Both the position numbers and the translations under genes were made by a program. The notes under the pieces were generated by a model. The model ran no database searches, was not told the DNA's origin, and saw only the letters and a program-made list of their open reading frames with translations. Positions 60,320-64,000 of a stretch of DNA of 64,000 nt are shown in pieces. The DNA comes from Dictyobacter vulcani (GTDB lineage: Bacteria > Chloroflexota > Ktedonobacteria > Ktedonobacterales > Ktedonobacteraceae): assembly GCF_008974265.1 (NCBI RefSeq), contig NZ_BKZW01000001.1, positions 2,170,001-2,234,000 of the forward strand, written 5' to 3'. Position 1 is the stretch's first letter. The number at the start of each line of letters is the position of its first letter.

Positions 60320-62254
60320 TCATTGCTCCTGGTCGTCGTCAAAGAGCAGAGAGGGCTTGCCTGGCAAGGCAGCTCTCACGATGGGTAGCATAGCTCCTCT
60401 CGGCTGCGAGGAGTCTAGAGCTGGCATGACCAAAGGGCCAGGGGCAATCAAGAGTGTATCGTTGGCCAGGTTGTTATTAGGGTTGCTATCCCCGGCAATT
60501 CCCACGGTCGCAGTCTGAACCAGGAAAGATCCACTGGTGCCATTCACCGTCCCGGTAATTGTAAGCGGTGGCAAGCTTGAGCCTGCCAGCAGGGGAGATG
60601 GTCCAATATAGGTCGCGGACACGAGAAGCGGGCTGGTGGTCCCGGTCGTGATAATAGACCAGTTGGTGCCCACCACGGAGACATTCGAGAAGCCCAATGG
60701 GATCACGTCGATGACCTGAATTGATGAAGGATGTGCAATCGGGCCTGATTGCGCCGAGGCGGAGACGCGCAGGGTTTCCGTCACCGTTTGCCCGGGCAGA
60801 AAACTCCCTCCCCCTGCGTGATTGAGTGTCACCGCTACATCTGGCCATGGCGTGGGCATTGGGCTTGGAGTGGGTGTTGGCGTTGGGCTTGGAGTGGGTG
60901 TTGGCGTTGGCGTTGGGCTTGGAGTGGGTGTTGGCGTTGGCGTTGGGCTTGGAGTGGGTGTTGGCGTTGGCGTTGGGCTTGGAGTGGGTGTTGGCGTTGG
61001 CGTTGGGGTTTCCGTTGGCGTTGGCGTTGGGCTTGGAGTGGGTGTTGGCGTTGGGGTTTCCGTTGGCGTTGGCGTTGGGGTTTGCTCAAGCTCGAAGGCA
61101 CCCAGATCGCAGGCTGGCCCTTGTGGACGAGAGACACCACGCTGGTCAGTTGGAACCTGGCAGCTTGCTGGTGGAATACGATCGAGAGCCGGACTACTTG
61201 ACAGCAGCGCGATGGTCTGGGTTGGCCCTCCATTATCCTGTAAGCCAGCGAGAGCCAATTGTGGATTGGTGTTTTGGAGATCAGTACTGGCAGTAAAGCT
61301 ACAGTCTGAGCCGTTCTCCAGGTTGTACCCCTGATCAGTCACGGCACCAAGACAATTTTGCTGTCCAGCCGTTGTGGTGAAAATACTTTGCGCTACATTC
61401 ACCGTACCAGCATAGTTGTAGATACCGCCACCATAGGTAGCAGTGTTGTTAGCTATGGTGCTGGCGCTGATGGTCAGTGGGTCATTGCTATTGTAGATGC
61501 CGCCACCACCATAGGTAGCAGTGTTGTTAGCTATGGTGCTGGTGCTGATGGTCAGCGGGCCATCGTTGTAGATGCCGCCACCATCATAGGTAGCAGTGTT
61601 GTTGCCTATGGTGCTGGTGCTGATGGTCAGTGTGCCATAGTTGTAGATGCCGCCACCATCGGTGGCAGTGTTGTTGCCTATGCTACTGTTGTTGATGGTC
61701 AGTGTGCCATCGTTGTAGATGCCGCCACCATAAGTGGCAGTGTTGTTGCCTATGCTACTGGTGCTGATGGTCAGTGTGCCATAGTTGTAGATACCGCCAC
61801 CATTGGTGGCAGTGTTGTTGCCTATGCTACTGGTGCTGATGGTCAGTGTGCCACGGTTGTAGATACCGCCACCATCGGTGGAAGCGCCATGGGCAATAGT
61901 AAGTGAATTGAGGGTAAAATGGATGCTGGTATTGACATATAATATCCGGGCGGCATTATTCCCGTCGAGGGTGACTGTTTGCCCGGTGCCGTCAAACGTG
62001 AGATCTTTAGCGATCGTCACAGTACTGATGAGGACGATAGTTCCATTACACTGAAACTTGATGGTATCGCCAGCCGCAGCGCTGGCAATGGCGGTCTGCA
62101 GATGTGCCTGGTCGCACGTGGTCACCGGAATAAAGGCGTGCCGGCGGGCATAGCTGATACTGGTTCCATTCAAGACCCACAACAGATTTATCAGCACTAC
62201 AAGCATGAGGTGCAGATATCTTACATTACGTTTCTGCCAAAAATTTTTGCTCAT
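60320..62254 (-). CDS. Secreted beta-helix surface protein with Thr-Pro linker and DUF11 domain
   Basis: 644 aa. Signal peptide (about residues 10-36), then a right-handed beta-helix region (about 45-290) like CSLREA/Pmp-type proteins, with at least seven repeats around GGGIYN(Y/D)GTLTIS and SSIGNNTAT. A cysteine-containing end follows (CQVPTDQRGVSRPQGPACDLGAFELEQ), a Thr-Pro linker of about 80 residues and one DUF11-like domain. No LPXTG or membrane helix at the C-terminus. Probably an adhesin or released surface protein. The ATG at 62254 follows GAGAGGAAGAG; the frame to 62491 is upstream of that site. Confidence 0.87.
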   Translation of the reverse strand: MSKNFWQKRNVRYLHLMLVVLINLLWVLNGTSISYARRHAFIPVTTCDQAHLQTAIASAAAGDTIKFQCNGTIVLISTVTIAKDLTFDGTGQTVTLDGNNAARILYVNTSIHFTLNSLTIAHGASTDGGGIYNRGTLTISTSSIGNNTATNGGGIYNYGTLTISTSSIGNNTATYGGGIYNDGTLTINNSSIGNNTATDGGGIYNYGTLTISTSTIGNNTATYDGGGIYNDGPLTISTSTIANNTATYGGGGIYNSNDPLTISASTIANNTATYGGGIYNYAGTVNVAQSIFTTTAGQQNCLGAVTDQGYNLENGSDCSFTASTDLQNTNPQLALAGLQDNGGPTQTIALLSSSPALDRIPPASCQVPTDQRGVSRPQGPACDLGAFELEQTPTPTPTETPTPTPTPSPTPTPTETPTPTPTPTPSPTPTPTPTPSPTPTPTPTPSPTPTPTPTPSPTPTPTPSPMPTPWPDVAVTLNHAGGGSFLPGQTVTETLRVSASAQSGPIAHPSSIQVIDVIPLGFSNVSVVGTNWSIITTGTTSPLLVSATYIGPSPLLAGSSLPPLTITGTVNGTSGSFLVQTATVGIAGDSNPNNNLANDTLLIAPGPLVMPALDSSQPRGAMLPIVRAALPGKPSLLFDDDQEQ

Positions 62255-62639
62255 GTCAGTTCTCTTCCTCTCCCACATATCAATAAAAAGCTCTTTGCCT
62301 CCTCCAGGCAATGCCACTGGTTCCTTTCCTCTGCCATCTCTGATGCAAGCCTCCTGGTACGCTGAACGGGTGTCTGCGTAATATGGGATCAGGCGGTGCG
62401 GCGCATAGGGTCCGTTTGTTGTCGTTCGCGCTGACACATCAACCATACTACAAATCTCAACAGCAACGATATAAATAGTTGGAGGTCTCATTTCTGGTCC
62501 TGTTCATTCAGGCAATGCTGCCCCTTTTCAATATAGTGCTGTGATTAAATGATCGCTTTCAATCGGACATTTTCTGTTTTATTGTATAGAGACATTGGTG
62601 CGCACACCCCCAGCTCGATCATCCTCAACCCGAAGGTGG
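62255..62639. other. Gap between surface protein and kinase remnant
   Basis: About 385 bases. An open frame continues into this gap from the surface protein gene but has no RBS. I see no gene or RNA. Confidence 0.5.
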
Positions 62640-62774
62640 GGATTGGGACTTGCCATTAGTAAAGAGATCGTTGAACGACATGAGGGACAAATGTGGGTGG
62701 AATCGGTGGAGGGAAAAGGCACAATTTTTTTTGTCAGCCTTCCCGCTCAATGTGAGCCGGAAAAAAGTCCGTAG
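62640..62774 (+). pseudogene. C-terminal remnant of a histidine kinase
   Basis: 44 codons ending in TAG encode [36 protein letters not shown] and a short tail. This is the G2 box and last strands of a HATPase domain. Nothing upstream continues the domain in any frame. The fragment is probably a relic of a deleted gene. Confidence 0.7.
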
Positions 62775-62836
62775 GGATACGGGATACGTAAGTAGAAGTA
62801 GAAACATAGGACATCTAACACGAGAGCAATGAAAGG

Positions 62837-63004
62837 ATGCATTATCAAATGCAAGAGCGCGAATTGAAACCGTGCCCGGAATGCGGAGGTCAACGCGTAC
62901 CCGCCTCTGTTCTGGGCAATGCCGCAGTAGGAGTAATGCCCGGCAATCCTCCTACGATAAGAGATGTGTTGATTAACAATCCTCCGGCAGGCACCTCAAA
63001 ATAG
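62837..63004 (+). CDS. 55-aa protein with one CxxC knuckle
   Basis: Starts MHYQMQERELK and holds a single CPECGG motif (about residues 13-18), then an Ala/Gly/Pro-rich tail. One CxxC cannot complete a zinc ribbon, so a dimer or a partner is needed. AAAGGA overlaps or precedes the two possible ATG codons (62837, 62849), and the later one has the better spacing. Followed by a second tiny CxxC gene 12 bases on. Function unknown. Confidence 0.5.
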   Translation: MHYQMQERELKPCPECGGQRVPASVLGNAAVGVMPGNPPTIRDVLINNPPAGTSK

Positions 63005-63016
63005 CGAATAAAATTT

Positions 63017-63163
63017 ATGGCTCGTACAACCCGTAAGGACCCCCGTTTCGATCAACCTATGATCCCGAATACGCATCGCTCTAAACTCCGAGCTATAGTC
63101 TGCGTTGATTGTGGTTATACAACGCTTCATGCAACGAACCCGGACAATCTCTTGAAAGGTTAA
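63017..63163 (+). CDS. 48-aa protein with one CxxC knuckle
   Basis: Starts MARTTRKDPRF and contains CVDCGYTTLHATNPDNLL near the C-terminus, a pattern like half of a zinc ribbon. It starts 12 bases after the similar 55-aa gene on the same strand, so the two may be made together and pair to bind zinc. No clear RBS (AATAAAATTT before the ATG), which suggests translational coupling. Function unknown. Confidence 0.5.
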   Translation: MARTTRKDPRFDQPMIPNTHRSKLRAIVCVDCGYTTLHATNPDNLLKG

Positions 63164-63295
63164 GCGTGCCTGCACTTATCTCAAAACAATAAGTCTGCTC
63201 ACAAGCTGTTCAGAAAAACAATCCAGAGCAAGTGATCCAAAAATGCGCTGGGGGCGTAGTACCCAATAGAAAAATGAAAGGAGCCATTAAATACA

Positions 63296-63691
63296 ATGGT
63301 AAACATTCAGAAAAATGCTGCATTAGCTATTGGTATTGTTTTTCTCTTAATTGGTATCCTCGGCTTTATTCCAGCTTTAACGCCTGGTGGGGCATTATTG
63401 GGCATCTTTATGGTCCATGGACTCCATAACATCGTTCACCTTCTATTCGGTGTGCTGGGTATTGCCGCAGCCTTGCTCGGAGCAGGTCGCCTCTACAATA
63501 GAGCTGTAGGTATTATCTACCTGCTGCTAGCCGTCCTCGGCTTCATTCCAGCACTTGTCCCAAATGGTATGCTGCTCGGTCTGGTGATGATCAACCTTGC
63601 CGACAACATTCTTCACCTGGTAATCGGTGCGGCACTGGCATACGTCGGATTTGCCCTGCAATCCCGCCGTGCAGCAGTTCAAAACGCCTGA
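63296..63691 (+). CDS. DUF4383-family membrane protein
   Basis: 131 aa, four membrane helices arranged as two related halves (LAIGIVFLLIGILGFIPALTPGGALLGIF and VGIIYLLLAVLGFIPALVPNGMLLGLV), each followed by an H-N-I-(V/L)-H-L(L/V) motif at the start of the next helix (LHNIVHLLFG; ADNILHLVIG). This fits the DUF4383 family, whose function is unknown. AAAGGAG lies 12 bases before the ATG. Its terminator follows. Confidence 0.88.
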   Translation: MVNIQKNAALAIGIVFLLIGILGFIPALTPGGALLGIFMVHGLHNIVHLLFGVLGIAAALLGAGRLYNRAVGIIYLLLAVLGFIPALVPNGMLLGLVMINLADNILHLVIGAALAYVGFALQSRRAAVQNA

Positions 63692-63743
63692 AAAGCATAT
63701 TGCTGATCACGCATCCGCAGCAACTACAAAATGGAAGCATCAG

Positions 63744-63783
63744 GAGAAACATCTCTGCTCAAGAGATGTTTCTCTTTTTTTCT
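63744..63783 (+). terminator. Rho-independent terminator of the DUF4383 gene
   Basis: Perfect 13-bp stem GAGAAACATCTCT/AGAGATGTTTCTC, five-base loop, then TTTTTTT. Confidence 0.92.
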
Positions 63784-63894
63784 GATTAATAAAAACACAG
63801 AGGTCAAGCAATACAAAGCAAGTAGCATACATCTATTTACACAAATACGCCTGTTATTTGTTATACTAAAAGCAATAAAAGGAGATAAATATAT

Positions 63895-64000
63895 ATGCCA
63901 TATCTGGAGACACTAGAGTTAGTGAAACCTTCCCCCGAATATGGACCTCAATATCTTGCTATGGTTGATGAGCATATAGAAACGGGTGAAGAGTATGGGT
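63895..64000 (+). CDS. Start of a probable GNAT-type acetyltransferase (cut by window end)
   Basis: 35 codons, MPYLETLELVKPSPEYGPQY followed by LAMVDEHIETGEEYG. The opening (Leu-Val-Lys-Pro-Ser near the start, then an acidic helix) resembles small GNAT acetyltransferases, but too little is visible to be sure. AAAGGAG lies eight or nine bases before the ATG. The gene continues past the window. Confidence 0.55.
   Translation, partial: MPYLETLELVKPSPEYGPQYLAMVDEHIETGEEYG

Noticed and set aside
60822..61334. Gly-Val repeat frames opposite the Thr-Pro linker
   Set aside because: Antisense of a six-base repeat gives open frames by chance; no RBS and no signal sequence. The same holds for 44386-45003 and 45236-45520.

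Overview
Organism. The window looks like chromosome of a monoderm, multicellular-type Chloroflexota, most likely class Ktedonobacteria (inference from gene style, not from a marker gene). Supporting signs are large secreted proteins with Pro/Thr linkers and DUF11 repeats, class E/F-like sortases, LysM/CHAP secreted hydrolases, EmrAB-like efflux with short HlyD proteins and no outer-membrane factor, tRNA genes without encoded CCA, and TTGACA-N17-TATAAT promoters. Most genes lie on the minus strand. Base composition is near 50 percent G+C, and dispersed REP-like and MITE-like repeats are common. Layout: 0-2.8 kb is a group II intron with a reverse transcriptase/HNH protein. It is inserted in the anticodon loop of a tRNA-Arg(CCU) gene and itself carries a complete, diverged tRNA-Arg(CCU). 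2.9-3.3 kb is a possible Arr-like ADP-ribosyltransferase. 3.4-10.9 kb holds a TetR regulator and two tandem copies of a three-gene efflux cassette (MFS, HlyD adaptor, small coiled-coil membrane protein). 10.9-11.7 kb is a REP-associated transposase gene between 57-nt inverted repeats. 11.7-19.2 kb is a four-gene operon encoding a TerY-like vWA protein, a PP2C phosphatase, a protein kinase and a hendecad-repeat membrane protein. 19.4-26.8 kb holds a LysM/CHAP protein, a Gfo/Idh/MocA oxidoreductase, a TPR protein, a DHA2 transporter and a TSUP permease. 27-36.5 kb holds an Fe-S/FAD oxidoreductase with paired membrane proteins, an amidohydrolase, an alpha/beta hydrolase, a DMT transporter, an RsmC-like methyltransferase and a transaldolase-like protein. 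Three of the genes in this stretch are broken by one frameshift each. 36.5-38.4 kb has no gene: it is a G-rich tract followed by an array of palindromic MITE-like elements. 38.4-41.6 kb is a two-component system plus a KdpD-like sensor without a kinase. 41.9-49.8 kb is two tandem cassettes of sortase plus giant LPLTG surface protein. 49.9-51.5 kb is a complete insertion sequence. 51.6-55 kb holds a Fur-family regulator with a Fur box, a VIT1-like metal transporter, membrane proteins and GalU. 55-64 kb holds a frameshifted M20 amidohydrolase, CHAP proteins, tRNA-Phe, a beta-helix surface protein, two tiny CxxC proteins, a DUF4383 protein and the start of a probable acetyltransferase. How the genes work together: three promoters (upstream of the first efflux cassette, of tetR with the second cassette, and of the vWA-PP2C-kinase operon) share one design. 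Each has a -35 box, exactly 17 bases, a -10 box, then a TGACTNNNNAGTCA palindrome two bases further on. This predicts one TetR regulon joining drug efflux with an envelope-associated phospho-signalling system. The most unusual item is the group II intron, which is predicted to target the anticodon arm of tRNA-Arg(CCU) and carries a replacement tRNA that its own targeting sequence would pair with poorly.
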